Shown piece by piece: positions 1-12,931 of a DNA stretch of 64,000 nucleotides (position 1 is its first letter; each line of letters begins with the position of its first letter). The notes under the pieces were generated by a model. That model worked only from the letters and a program-made list of their open reading frames with translations, searched no databases and was not told the DNA's origin. A program made the position numbers and the translations under genes. The stretch is from Opeltia flavorubescens (lineage: Eukaryota; Ascomycota; Lecanoromycetes; Teloschistales; Teloschistaceae), in the NCBI GenBank assembly GCA_000442125.1, contig KE546976.1:496001-560000 (forward strand), in the 5' to 3' direction.

Positions 1-118
1 TGTTGGTAGGACCAAAGACACCTTATCAAGACACATAGGGGAGTTTGTGGGAGAGACTTCCAACAATCAGTACGTGGAAATACGGTGCTGTTTGGAGCTG
101 TGAAGTCGGAGATATACC

Positions 119-1639
<1,521 letters not shown>

Positions 1640-2860
1640 GATGACTGCTGTGAAATTTCGTAAACACCAAGGAGAGTATCTAATAGGCGCAGGATCAGAA
1701 TTCAGAGACCTTTGAACAGCGAATGTAGGATAAGATGGAGGAGCACTGTTTGTTGGGGAAGGTCAGAAGTGCTGCCAACAGACTTGAGGCTTAGGAAGGG
1801 TCGAGGCGGTAGATGGCCGTTGAAAATGTGGGTTGGAGCGGCAAGCGAGACTGCTAAATTTTAGTATCAGTGACTTTGTTGCCGCCTTTTACATTCATTC
1901 TACGGATTGCTGTTGGTTTGAAAATTCACTTTTGTGTGAAAAAAGATAAATCGTCTCAGTTAAATACATGTTTCATACTCATCTCTTCGTCAGCTAAAGC
2001 AGGCACCAACTATTGTACCTCTTTGCTAAGGCGATGTTTACGCGCGTCAATGCTCCTTCCCTTTAATGGACCCGTATCTGCCACTTCCGACTCCCAAGGC
2101 GCATCTGGTAATACATTTTCATCGAGGCTTGCTACTGACTGTTCCTGAATCAATACAAAGAGAAAGTTAACACCGTGGTCACACCAAATGGTCGTGACAG
2201 AATGATATGCTAGGAAGCAATCTGCGAATGGTCACGGATGGCGGGGTGGAATGTTCGGCAAATCGCTTGGCGGTGAGGGTGGACTGAAATGTCACGAGAA
2301 TCGGTGTCACAAATCTCGTCTATCTGCAGGGGAGAGGTAGCTCTCTTAGTCTGTCGTTGAAGACCATATTGTAGACTTGTAGACTTTAGCTATAATATAT
2401 TAGAGCCGCTCATACACCCAAACCTACTACAAATTCCGATTCTTCTGGTGCTGGCCATTATTACCCCTATGAGATTAATAGTTGTAAGTCATTCCTACGG
2501 GACATGACATTTGGTCTGAAGCCTTGCAGGTTATACGCTGGAAGCAAAAGTTATTATCATAAGATCCCAAAGTGGCAAATTTCAACACCTTTGATGAAGC
2601 TCATGGAAGCGTAAAGAATCTTAGAGAGGTTTCTTGAAATTTCCACAAGGACCTTTCAGAATACCTAAATCCAAAAGAAATCTTCTATTAGATTTGTATG
2701 ACCTTCCATCCCTTTTGACTTACCAAAAGAATACACNGCCTGAACCGCTCGGACATTGTTCACTACAATCTTACTCGGCTCAATTGACACGTTATTACTA
2801 TCGTGCCCTTTGTTCAGTCTATAGACTTTCTCTTGACTCCTCCTATCATTCAAAATGATT
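1640..2860. promoter_or_regulatory. Shared upstream region of ACT1 and FES1
   Basis: A 1.2 kb gap between the divergent ACT1 and FES1 starts. No convincing coding exon was seen; the short open frames here have no recognisable domain. An AT-rich patch (TATAATATATTAG) lies near 2390-2403, and one unresolved base (N) sits at 2737. It presumably holds both promoters and 5' leaders, which is inferred from position only. Confidence 0.4.
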
Positions 2861-3575
2861 ATGGACCCAGGCATGAATCAGCTCTTGAAGTGGAGTATCG
2901 AGAATTCGGATGCAACCCGTAATGACCCTACTGCTACCACAGACCCAAAAACCGACCGGCAAGATTGGTCATCTGGCCGTGGTCTCAATCAAGAAGCAAT
3001 TAAAAGTCTCATGGGAGGTCCTTCCGACGCCGAGTTGATGAAACAGTCTATGGAGGCCATTCAATCGTCAGAACTTTCACTTGAGAATAAAATGGTGGCC
3101 TTCGACAACCTTGAGCAACTGATCGAGAATGTTGACAATGCAAACAACATAGAGAGTCTCGGCCTTTGGATGCCGTTGAAAGCGCAATTGAATAGCAATG
3201 AGGCTGACCTGCGGAGGATGGCCGCTTGGTGCATGGGCACTGCAGTGCAAAATAATATCAAGTCACAAGAGAGGGTAAGCAAAAAGTGCCACTCTTCGCT
3301 GAACATATGAGCTCATCATTCTCTAGCTTCTTGCTCTTGATGCCATACCGATCCTTGTCAAGCTGGCCTTAGAGGACTCGGACGAGAAAGTAAGACGGAA
3401 AGCGATCTATGCCCTTTCAAGCGAGTCTCGAAACTATCCTCCGGCCCTCAAGAATTTAGTTCAGGCTCTCCCACAAGAACTACGTCCTGATGGGTTGGTG
3501 GACGCATGTGATATGGACGAGGTTGATAAGGTTATAGATGTGATCAAGAAAGCATCTAGTAAGGGTGTGTCATAG
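2861..3575 (+). CDS. FES1: Hsp70 nucleotide exchange factor Fes1
   Basis: Armadillo-like nucleotide exchange factor that releases ADP from cytosolic Hsp70 (Ssa) and helps hand misfolded proteins to degradation (family knowledge; human HspBP1 is the relative). Exons are 2861-3274 and 3327-3575, giving about 220 aa, usual for filamentous fungi. The N-terminus [16 protein letters not shown] is the Fes1 signature. A proline-poor alpha-helical repeat region follows, including [15 protein letters not shown] and, after the intron, [16 protein letters not shown]. An in-frame ATG two codons upstream (2855) would add M-I; the family start favours 2861. Divergent from ACT1 and followed in tandem by LOC1. 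Confidence 0.93.
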
Positions 3576-3794
3576 ATATTCGGTAGAAATGTGGGTTCAA
3601 TGATGGTAATTCACATAATCGATATTGTGTTCCCAGCTTTGATAATGTCCTCTGAAAATGCAATTCCTGCTAAATTGCGATAGGAAGTGATTGATTGGGC
3701 TTGGGATTGGGATATGCTTCGCTTAGTCATCGTCACTGTAACTTCAATGTAAATTAGCCCAACAACTTATTTTCTTCATCCATCACTTGCCAGA

Positions 3795-4480
3795 ATGGCA
3801 CCCACAAGGACGGTACGCTCAAAATTTGCAGCCAAAAAGACTGACAACAGCAAGGGATCCGCCAAGTCTTCTGCGACGTTATCGGGCGTAAAAAAAGCCA
3901 GGCCCTCAAAAGGGCCCAAATTACCACCGCCGAAACAGCAGAAGACCAAGCCCCAGACAGGACTTCCAAAGAAGAAAAAACGAATCTACACAGAAAAGGA
4001 GCTTGGACTTCCAAAGCTGAACACGATCACTCCAGTAGGCGTTGATAGGCCGAAGGGTAAAAAGAAAGGAAAGATTTTTGTGGACGACCAAGTATGCCTT
4101 AAGCAGGCTACGCATGTCCCAAAGTAATGCTGACAATCGTGCTTAAGGAGAGCATGATGACAATTCTAGCGATTGTGAACGCGAACAAAGAAGGTCAGAT
4201 TGAAAGCAAGATGATGAAGAGCAGGCAGATGGAAGAAATCCGGGAGGCTAGGCGGAAGGAAGCTGAGGCACGACATGAGCAGAAGAATTCAAAGTTGGTC
4301 TGTACTTGACGGTCTATGAATTTGACAACTGCTTATGTCAATTAGGAGGATACTAAAAACACATTACGTCAAATGAAGAAGCGCAAGTCTAAGGGTATAG
4401 TATCTGTGGACCTTTCCAATACGCGAGAAGGGACACAGCGATCTATACGATCGGGCAAGAAACAGGTTTCATTTGCTTGA
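3795..4480 (+). CDS. LOC1: 60S ribosome assembly/export protein Loc1
   Basis: Nucleolar RNA-binding factor for 60S subunit biogenesis and, in yeast, ASH1 mRNA localisation (family knowledge). Exons are 3795-4091, 4148-4297 and 4346-4480, all in phase, giving 193 aa. The protein is very basic: a lysine-rich low-complexity N-terminus, then the conserved core [39 protein letters not shown], and an [11 protein letters not shown] segment running into a Glu/Arg-rich coiled coil ([17 protein letters not shown]). It ends with a basic tail, KKQVSFA. The second intron has a weak GTCTGT donor, but the downstream frame and the C-terminal match support it. Tandem after FES1, 219 bp downstream. Confidence 0.92.
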
Positions 4481-4517
4481 AGCTGTTTTGTCGCGATGAC
4501 CTCAAATTCTGGCAACC

Positions 4518-6153
4518 CTAACACAATCTCTGATATCCAGCTTTCCGCCGCATAGGATCGAAAGGAGCACCTCCGTCAGGCGTGCTACTTTTCTTACCAG
4601 AAGTATGCAGACGCTCAGATTTGTAGCTGGTAAGATCGACGTCGCGAGCCACCTTCGTAAAGAATTGAATCGCCTAAAAAAAGTCATTCGAAGACCCTGT
4701 TGATGCCCGATCGACTGTACCGTTCTCGCAAACCATCGCCCACCTCCACTTTCGAACCATCCCAAATGACCGCCTAATCTGGTCACACACAACACTGCGA
4801 ACGGATTTTGGTGAAACTCTTGGTATGGAATTGCTTCATGGACGGCGATCTTGGCTCGATCAGCATTACCGTCCTTGCTTCGGAGGAAAAGCCTACCGGA
4901 TCGTCCTGAGCATGCAATGCTAACAGTGGTGTACGGACACCTAGGAGGGAGTCACATGATGATGCATCTCGATCTAGCTCAATAAGCCATCAGTAAGCTT
5001 GTCCTCTCTGTATCTTTGCTTGAGGAGCAATTGGTCGTACAATACGCTCCCTCGGTGGGATAGCCCCATGTTGGCCCTTGCAGCTCTCTAGGGGTTTAAT
5101 TAGCTCCGAGCAGAGCTAGAGCTATTCGAATAAGATTCACCTGTCGAACTCGTGAAGGTATTTTACATTTCGGATCTTCTCAACGTCGATACGTGGGTTT
5201 TTCGAAAGTTGTTCTACGTGACTGCAAGAGGATTAGCAGCTAGTAAGGAAATGGCTTATTGGCAGGAATCGAACAGCTCAAACAGTCCTTTCAGATCTCG
5301 AGCCATTGATCTGGAGTAGCCTTCTAATCCGGCCCAAGTCCTTTGCAAGGCCGTACTCCCTACGTCCAGATTCCACGGGTTCGAGCACACCACAGCCGCG
5401 TGTAGCAAGCACTTATCTCCTTCCTCGCCGAGGTACTGCAGAACAATCACGGAGAATCAGAATCATCCAAACCATGTTTAAGTCGGAGCGTTGCCGCTCT
5501 AATCTACTACGTACATTGACCAGAATGTTTGCACCAAGCGAGTATCCAATTGCAAAAAGCGGTCTGTTCGGGAAATTTTCCCGCAGCCATTTCACAACTT
5601 GTCGAAAATCCCAAGTTGCCCGAGCATTGAATAAGAAATCAGTTGTTATCTTGCTTTGCGCACACCCTCGTGCGTTGACTACACAGGCCTCCCATCCATC
5701 TTCAAAGAGCGATACAAGAACATGTTTCAAATACGCTTCTTGAGATCCGCCTGTCAAGCCGTGCAGGGTAAGAAGCATCGGGTTTTCATCCTTGCTCCCC
5801 ATCACCTCCAATTCACCATCACTAAAATTGACGGTTCGAGGTGGTAATGTGTCATCTGTATCTGCGTGTGAACGGACCACAAAATCAACAGCAAAAGTAC
5901 CTGCGAAAGCGGGATCCTCGGCTCTAAAGATCTTGCGTTTATAATACACCAGAGGATCTCGTCCTTTCACAACCGTCCAGGTGGTTTGAAGATGCCCATT
6001 AAAGAGAAAAGGATTGAGCCAACATAACGGGGTAATGGACCTACAGATACTTAAGAAGGTGGTTTCATTGCCGTTGGCGTCTCGTAATTGCAGAGGATGC
6101 TCGTGAGAATAGAACGTGCTTTTAGAAAATCCAAAGAGCCGCCGTATGTCCAT
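4518..6153 (-). CDS. YheT/EHT1-type alpha/beta hydrolase, apparent frameshift
   Basis: Alpha/beta hydrolase of the YheT/Eht1-Eeb1 group; yeast members make or hydrolyse medium-chain fatty acid ethyl esters. The substrate here is not known. Exons read on the minus strand are 5515-6153, 5275-5435, 5141-5221, 5041-5087, 4721-4973 and 4518-4673. Visible marks are GHLQTTWT, the oxyanion-side LHGLTGGSQEAY, nucleophile elbow GYSLGAN (Ser), ALHAQDDP (acid Asp) and LGGHLGWFE (His). Exon 5 lacks one base: the frame from ALHAQDDP does not reach IAVHEAIPYQEF without a +1 shift near 4890-4900. A 23-nt GT-AG removal would restore phase but is too short for a spliceosomal intron. The start at 6153 (MDIRRLFGFSK) suits the family; an in-frame ATG exists at 6279. 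Divergent from MAU2. Confidence 0.85.
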
Positions 6154-6451
6154 ATCTACAACGATAGCGTTAGCACTCAAGCTCTCCTCGTAGCATAAAG
6201 AAATGAGGTTGGCATTTTCCACGAGTTCAACGGAGGTTCTCAACGAGGCGGCGGCTATCGCGCTTGCTGATCTCTTCACTTGTTGGACGAAAGGCGGTTC
6301 ATACTCAGTGACTTAATTCTAGGCAAGTCGATCCTTTTTACGTTCCGTTCCCTCGTAAACTCCGTGGCTTGAGGAAAATGACCAGACACAGCAGATGTAA
6401 AGCGCAGAGTGGAATCTCCATGGGAAGGAGGAGCAGTGAACGCGGTCACAG

Positions 6452-8861
6452 ATGGACTATGGGCCCGAGATGATGGACACAGTGAATGGTTCCCGAGATG
6501 GAGCCCGCCGTTCGAGCAACCCAATTCATGCGAATACCCGCTTCTCAGCTTACGGCCATACTCCAGCGGTACAAAGCACGCCCTCACTACCTTCGTATAG
6601 TCCCTACCCGCAGTCACCGTATCCATCTCGGAATAACATCAATCCACCAGCGCAACCTTTTCCCCATCTCTCAAGCCCGCTTCCCCAAAGATCTTCTGGA
6701 ATAGCCGTAGTCATCCCAAGCCCTTCTCAGAACCATGCTCATCGGGCGCCACCAATGCATGATATCTCTCGTGAGCGAATGGAGGTTATACCACGCGTCG
6801 TATCAGCACCAACAGCCGCCTCCAGAGCTAGCACCACAGCTGGCGAAACACCTCAATCAACTCCAATTGATTATCAGTTACTCTTGTTGTCATTGGCGGA
6901 AGATTATCTTGCAGCAGCACACACTGAAGCATCACATCGAACAATGAAAGAGCAAAGTATTGACATTAGGCGATACTTCAAGCTCATTGGCACTGCTTTA
7001 GGCTGCCTGGAGACTTTACTCAACCGATTCAAGCTGCAACCACAAGTGGAAGCCAATGTCCGGCTACGATATGCATCAGTCTTGTTGGACGAGACAGAAA
7101 ATATGATGGAAGCAGAGCAGAGTCTTAGCGATGGTATCAAGTTGTGCGACAGATATCGCTTCTTCGATCTCAAGTATAACATGGATCACCTTCTTGCTCA
7201 AGTCTTGTTCAAGGGCAGCCCACGTGCATCAATGAAATTCTTAGATGGGGTAATCAGCGACGTCGAAGCTTATCAACATACCGCTTGGGTTTATGCCTTC
7301 CGTTTTCTCAAAATCTCTCTTTCACTCCAGCTTTCCTCTTATCAAGATATTCTCTCTGCATTTGCGCAGCTAAGAAGTATATCGGCATTGGCGGACCAGC
7401 TTGGTGATAAAGCAATTCTTGCCCTTGCCTCCACGCTAGAGGCACTCATCCATCTGCGAGCGTCAAGTAGTGCTGAGAGCATTGAACAGGCCCAGCGTGC
7501 GCTTGCTTTGGCTAGGAGTTTGCAACTTGATCCAGCGATTGGCCAGATATCTCAGATTGAGGTATTAATTAATGTTGTCGATCTTTCGTGCTCTTTACAA
7601 CATTTCGACCCCTCGCAAGCAGTATCGAAGATGCAAGCAATGCAAGCGTCATTGGAGAGCCACAATGAGAGCTGGCAAGACGACGGTTCATTTTTAATTC
7701 CAGTCAAATCCCAAGGCGCATCTAGAGCCCCCAATGGTAACGGCATCGTACGGATGGGCTCCAAAGGCTCGCTATCGATAGTATTTAGCTGGATGCCTTG
7801 GTCAGATATCTACGCACTTGGTTATCTCTTTAGTAGCATGGCCATTGCTCATCGGAGTACTTCAGATGGCCTGAGATCGGAGCAGATGCTCAAAGAGGGA
7901 GTACGATGTCTAGATAGTGAGCTTGACTTTCCTTCAATGTATGACGAGCTGATGATGGGTAGAAAACGCAGTGAAGACGGACTCGGCTCTCCAACCAATT
8001 TCAAGTGTGGCTTCACGATATAGCTGGCGACAAACATTGAAGTGCTTCTTCCAGCTGCACCTTGTCTTCGCTCTCTGTACTCGGACAGTCTGGAAGCAGG
8101 GCCAAGAACATTTCAAACAGCTCGAGGAAGATGCAGCTCTAATCCCTAGCAAACCCGAGCTGTTGGATCTCCTAATACAATACCTCGACGGTATCATTAA
8201 CCAGGGGATAGGCCAGCTCGACAATGCCTTGTCCATCTTCCAACGACCCTGCTTCTCCTTACCTGCAAAATCAGTCACCTCGTCTCCACCCACACACATT
8301 GATCTCGCTATTCTATCTACGTTCAACAGCATCCTCATTGTCCGCTCTCCATCCCATCCTTCGTACTCCCTTCTTCCCACCCTCCTTTTGTCTCTCGAAC
8401 AGCACCTCCCTCGCATCAACAGTACCAAGCCCCTCCTCTCAGCGTATAACATCATCCTCGCCACATCCTCTCACCCGGCCCCTACCATTGTCAAAACCAA
8501 GCAATACCTTCAGCTCTCCCTCCAGGCCGCCAAAGCAGTATCAAACAACCAACTCATGTGCATCACCCTGAATTTCATGAGCTACAAATTCTTCAAAGGC
8601 GTCGTAGGGGAGCAGGCGGAGAAAAGTGCAAGAGCCAGCGAGAACCTGGCCAGGAAGGGTATGGATGGATTGTGGAAGAGTGTTAGTGCGGGGGTGTTGG
8701 GTGATACGCTGGAGATGGTGGGTAGGGTGGAGGAGGCGGAAAAGATACGAGATCGCGGGCGAGAGATTGCCCGGGGGTTGCCAGAGAGGGTTCTGAGGTG
8801 GGAGGAAGGCGGGGAAGAGGGAGAGGACGAGGGAAAGGAGAATGACGAGGAGATGAGGTGA
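6452..8861 (+). CDS. MAU2: Cohesin loading factor Mau2/Scc4
   Basis: Partner of Scc2/NIPBL in the complex that loads cohesin on chromatin (family knowledge). Exon 1 is 6452-7938. Exon 2 starts at about 8006 and ends with TGA at 8861, giving about 780 aa. The first ~125 residues are Pro/Ser/Gln-rich and disordered. A TPR-like helical array follows, beginning DYQLLLLSLAEDYLAAAH and including LRYASVLLDETENMMEAEQS, typical of Scc4. The C-terminus is Glu/Gly-rich (EEGGEEGEDEGKEN). The intron (GTATGA donor at 7939) is the only phase-2 donor I found that joins the frames. The acceptor at 8005 is preferred but 8023 also fits. Its start lies 298 bp from the divergent hydrolase. Confidence 0.88.
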
Positions 8862-9515
8862 TCAGATGGGCATTATGTATCACTTGTATATGGGGCATCC
8901 ACGGGCTATAGGCGTTGCTGGGAAGGTTGCTTTTTCGGATGATCATTCAGGACGAGGGAAATAGGATGCTGCTGGCGCTACATGGAGGACTGATAGTGCA
9001 TTATATCTTGTAATACCAAGATGCAGGGGTATTATATTGATGGAGGAATATGACCGGCCGGCTACACGAGAAGGAGGATGCTAATGATAAATGATCTTAT
9101 AGGCTGATTATTACGCTCGCGGTGGCTATTCTACATGCTCTTTGCAAAAGAAGAATAACACAGAGTCCATGATCTCCAAGCGCCTGGTCTCTAGCTTTCA
9201 ATAAAACCATCTGCGCTTCCGAGCAGGCTTTTTATCGTTCTTCTCGGGTATTGAGCGTTGAATTGCCTTGCCCTCAACGATTCCCACCGCTTCAAAGCTT
9301 GATCGTTCCTTTTCCTTTGATTCCTCCCTTCCGTTGATCATAAGAGAAGGCGCTTCATATTAAAGAAACCCAGCAAACGCCAAAACCTGGATTCAAGGGA
9401 ACAAAATACATCGACAATGCCAGGTTGAATCCCCCTTGCAGCGTGTCCGCCCTCATCCTCGCGAGTGAATACCCTCCACCCGTCAATTGTTATTCCCTTG
9501 TCGACGAGACCAATT
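8862..9515. other. Intergenic between convergent MAU2 and CENP-A
   Basis: Region of 3' ends of the convergent MAU2 and CENP-A genes. The only coding-like item is a 47-codon minus-strand ORF at 9198-9341, listed separately. No repeats or RNA genes were recognised. Confidence 0.4.
9198..9341 (-). CDS. Small ORF or 3' exon downstream of CENP-A
   Basis: A 47-codon frame starting MINGREESKEKERSSF and ending in a strongly basic tail, KKPARKRRWFY, before TGA. The composition is protein-like: charged, alternating, with a nuclear-localisation-like KRR cluster. I do not recognise the family. It lies on the CENP-A strand, 175 bp past the CENP-A stop. It could be a short separate gene, the last exon of an unpredicted transcript, or chance. 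The open frame extends a few codons upstream of the ATG (EAPSL) before a stop, so an upstream exon is possible. Confidence 0.25.
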   Translation of the reverse strand: MINGREESKEKERSSFEAVGIVEGKAIQRSIPEKNDKKPARKRRWFY

Positions 9516-10157
9516 TTATCCCAGACCCCCCCAAGCTCCCCTAATCCTCCTCGCCAATTGCACATCCTTCTGCATGATCGTCACTCTCTTCGCGTGGATG
9601 GCACAGAGGTTCGTGTCTTCGAACAGATGTACCATGAATGCTTCGCAGGCTTCTTGGAGAGCTTGTATGGCTTGAGATTGCCAGCGGAGGGCCTCGCCGC
9701 CGGACGGGACAAGAGAAAGGGCGATTTCGCGGACCTGGGTGTTAAGAGAGAAAGAGTCAGTTCAGGAGGTTGGTGTTTGGGGGCGAGCGGAGACGAAGAA
9801 AGGGGGAAGACTTACGAGACGGGAGAAAGGGAGTTTGAGGAGGAGGAGATCTGTGGTACGTTGATAGCGGCGGATCTCACGCAACGCGAGGGTGCCGGGT
9901 TTGTATCGCCGAACTTTGCGCGCTCGAGGTTCGTCTGAGCCTGTGGCAATATGTCAGTCGATGTTGTGGTTTGCATTAAAAATCGCGGAGGGATCGTGGG
10001 AAAACGAACGCTGAACACCGCTACTTCTCCTCTTCTTAGCCTTTGGGATCCCACCGACTGTTTTTCCTGCTATCGTCTTTCCGCCTGTCGAAGGTCGCCC
10101 TGATGGTCGTTTACCTGCGGTTCCGCTCCGCTTGGCGGGTTGTAATTTGGCGGGCAT
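9516..10157 (-). CDS. CSE4: Centromeric histone H3 variant CENP-A
   Basis: CENP-A/CenH3, which replaces H3 in centromeric nucleosomes and seeds the kinetochore. Exons read on the minus strand are 10019-10157, 9816-9940 and 9516-9734, giving 160 aa, in the usual range. The N-tail ([15 protein letters not shown]...[20 protein letters not shown]) diverges from H3. The fold then starts at [15 protein letters not shown] with [16 protein letters not shown]. The CATD region is [19 protein letters not shown], one residue longer in loop 1 than H3 (SGGEAL). The end is [17 protein letters not shown], a CenH3-type extension, unlike canonical H3. Introns are GT-AG and in phase (first donor GTGTTC is weak). 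Divergent from the derlin gene. Confidence 0.96.
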
Positions 10158-10785
10158 TGAGGGAGTGGGGAGGTTCGAGAGTGGGAGGAGGAGTAATGGA
10201 GATCACTATCGAAGTTGCGCCAGGAGTATTGAAGCAGCGGTATGGCGTGGCGCAAGGGGAGGAAGTGGAGATGAAGTCGCGCGGTAGCCGCTTGTACGCG
10301 TTGTATGCGTTGTGTAGCTCGAAAAGGTTCGCACAGTTCCAATTATTTTATGGAGATATCTTCATGAGTGAGTGAGTGAGTGAAATGTAAGGAAAGAGTG
10401 GAAGGCTTCGTGAGCTGCACGACAGAATGATATGGTCCCAGACCAGCCACCTATATTTACATCGATAGCTTATTGTAAAATGATGGCGCGGAGAATTTGA
10501 TCTAACCTGGATGGAGATTAGTATCTAACGGGCTGGGAAAGCTTAGCATTCTTGGCACATGCCGTTGCAAATGGAACACTAGCTTACGGAAGATTCCGTT
10601 CATCGACATCAGGCCAGGTCGATCATTTCGCATTCATCATCCCGCTGCCGTTTCCTGCAACATGTCTCTCACCTATCTCACCTTTTTTCCCCAAGAAACA
10701 CTCTGAGCAGTACCTAGACTCGTCCTTGTCGCTGCAGCCTCCCGCCTCGCTTCACCAGGATATCGTTCTTTCGTTTGCTTGGAAG
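10158..10785. promoter_or_regulatory. Divergent promoter region CENP-A / derlin
   Basis: A 628-bp gap between two divergent starts. It holds a short TGAG tetranucleotide microsatellite at about 10363-10381. No coding exon is supported; open frames here are extensions of leaders on both strands. Confidence 0.4.
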
Positions 10786-11646
10786 ATGGATATGGATAAT
10801 ATGCTTGGAGGTGGGGGAGGGGCAATGGGACAGTTCCCACTGGAGCAGTGGTTTTACGAGATGCCCGTATGTACGAGATGGTGGACTGCGGCTACCGTCG
10901 CTACATCTTTGTTGGTCCAGTGTCATATCATCACACCTTTTCAGCTCTTCTATAGCTTCCGGGCCGTCTTCGTCAAGAATCAGGTATGTCCGTTCTACAA
11001 GCGCTTTGAAAGCTTCATTATGCGCAACTCTTATTCTGACATGTTCATCCATAGTTCTGGCGATTAATTACAACATTCGTTTATTTCGGGCCCTTATCAC
11101 TTGATCTGCTCTTTCACGTCTTCTTCCTCCAGCGGTATTCTCGGCTTCTTGAGGAATCATCGGGACGATCTCCTGCACACTTTTCATGGCTACTGCTTTA
11201 CGCCACCTCGATCCTCCTCTGCCTGTCTCCCATGTTGTCGATGCCCTTCCTAGGTTCTGCCCTCAGCAGTAGCTTGGTATATATTTGGTCACGAAGAAAT
11301 CCAGAGACCAGGTTGAGCTTCCTTGGCCTACTGGTCTTTACTGCTCCATACTTGCCATGGGTCTTAATGGCGTTCAGCCTGGTCCTGCATGGCACCATTC
11401 CCAAGGACGAGATTTGTGGAGTTATTGTCGGTCATGGTACGTTCAAAATCTGGGTACATAAACCTGTGCTAAAGTTCTACAGTGTGGTATTTCTTTAGCG
11501 ATGTCTACCCTTCATTACATAATGGCCAGCGACCTTTAGACCCTCCGGACTGGTGGCGACGAATATTTGAGGCGAGACCACCGGACACTGGTGCACAAGA
11601 TATTAATAATGAAATAGCAGCAGCCGCGGCACCTGAAGTCCGATAA
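10786..11646 (+). CDS. Derlin (Der1/Dfm1 family)
   Basis: Rhomboid pseudoprotease of the ER membrane that retrotranslocates misfolded proteins in ERAD (family knowledge). Exons are 10786-10983, 11055-11436 and 11483-11646, all in phase, giving 247 aa. The N-terminus MDMDNMLGGGGGAMGQFPLEQWFYEMPVC is followed by hydrophobic helices. The derlin signature crosses the first intron as FWRLITTFVYFGPLSLDLLFH. At least four membrane segments are visible, including LLYATSILLCLSP and PYLPWVLMAFSLVL. The tail after YFFSDVYPS is short and polar (DPPDWWRRIFEARPPD). No SHP box is evident, so Der1-like and Dfm1-like cannot be told apart by eye. Confidence 0.93.
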
Positions 11647-12208
11647 CATGCAAGGCGCAAAATTCACGCCTTATTTTTAATTTCAAATGCCACAAAAGGC
11701 TTGGGTTGGCGAACATGGCCAAAGAAGAATGGAAAAGCAGATGCTTGATCATCACAAGGAAATAATCAATTCCCCTGCGGAAGAATGCCAAAATAACACC
11801 TCGCATATAGCATAGATAAAAGACTTCGAGGACTATGTCGGCCAGTGCGCTCTTGGAGGCCTTTGTCAATCCCGGAGTTACTATGATTGTCCTGTAGAGA
11901 GATTAAGCCATGTCCAGCATTTCCAATGTCTCGTCAAGACCGGGAAGAGATTATCTCTTGTCCAACTCCTCAACAAGCATGGTGCAGTATAGGTGGAAAA
12001 TCGGATACAACAACCGCAGCGGAGTTCGTCCATGGTTTCATAGATGATCTATTGCTGGCTTAAGCAGACCACCCGTAAGACCAAGGTTGTGCACTCCACA
12101 GTAGACTGAAGTTTGAGATCGCCAGCGAAGCACAATATGTAACAACCTCCGTACTCCCGCTCCATACCAATCTCGTGATGTACATAGTTGTCCCTCATTT
12201 CAAGGCAA
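11647..12208. other. Intergenic between convergent derlin and VPS68
   Basis: Region of convergent 3' ends. Short minus-strand open frames lack homology-like composition. No RNA gene or repeat was recognised. Confidence 0.4.
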
Positions 12209-12931
12209 TCAAAGAGCCAGGTTATATGTGTAATCGTCTTCCATGTTTTGTGATACCCAAAGGACGACGGAGCTGTGATGCTGTCAGCCATGGCCACGGT
12301 GAGGTATTAGATGTGGATCTTGCTGACCTGAGCATTATAAGCCCATTAGCGAGTACATTGGCGATGCCAAAGTAAAGCGCCGGAAATCCATACTCGGGCA
12401 CCACGTACTTGAGCACAAGCACAGCCTAAATCGAGTCAACGGTTATGTTTGTTCCTCCTAATACACTCCAACAAAGTTGACGGTACGTACCACACTCCCC
12501 GCCAAACCCCCAGCCATCAGCGCAAAGCCCAGAAACAGCACCAACCTCGCCTTCCACGCAACGCCGGTTCCGCTATAGCTGTAACTATCCGCGCTCAACC
12601 TGGTCTTCTCTATGCTGTTTATGACAAGCATTCCCAAAGCGCTGCATATGCCTGGAATCCAATCGACGAATTTAATGTGGACCTCGCTGCCGGCATTCAG
12701 GTGCGAATGGGAATAGGTGGAAGCGTCGATGAAGAAGAAGAAACCTATGGAGAACTATAGTTGCCACAATGTTAGCGCCCTGGCTGAAATCCTAAAGCTG
12801 AGATCTGATGGAAGAGCCTCTGTGGAGAAGATACGTACAAGGGCGCCGGCGAGATAGACGCCTGCTGTGCGAGTGTTGGGGCTGTTTAGCCACTCGGGCT
12901 TCTGGAAGCGGAACAGGCGGTGGTCAGACAT
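12209..12931 (-). CDS. VPS68: Vps68 (TMEM50/UPF0220 family) membrane protein
   Basis: Small endosomal/vacuolar four-TM protein that works with Vps55 in endosome-to-vacuole transport in yeast (family knowledge). Exons read on the minus strand are 12839-12931, 12491-12754, 12328-12425 and 12209-12272, giving 172 aa in phase. The start is MSDHRLFRFQKPEWLNSPNT. The TM segments run TAGVYLAGALFSIGFFFFIDAS, IKFVDWIPGICSALGMLVINS, LVLFLGFALMAGG and a last helix around FGIANVLANGLIML. The tail SSVVLWVSQNMEDDYTYNLAL matches the UPF0220 pattern. The last donor is GTCAGC. Convergent with the derlin gene. Confidence 0.93.
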
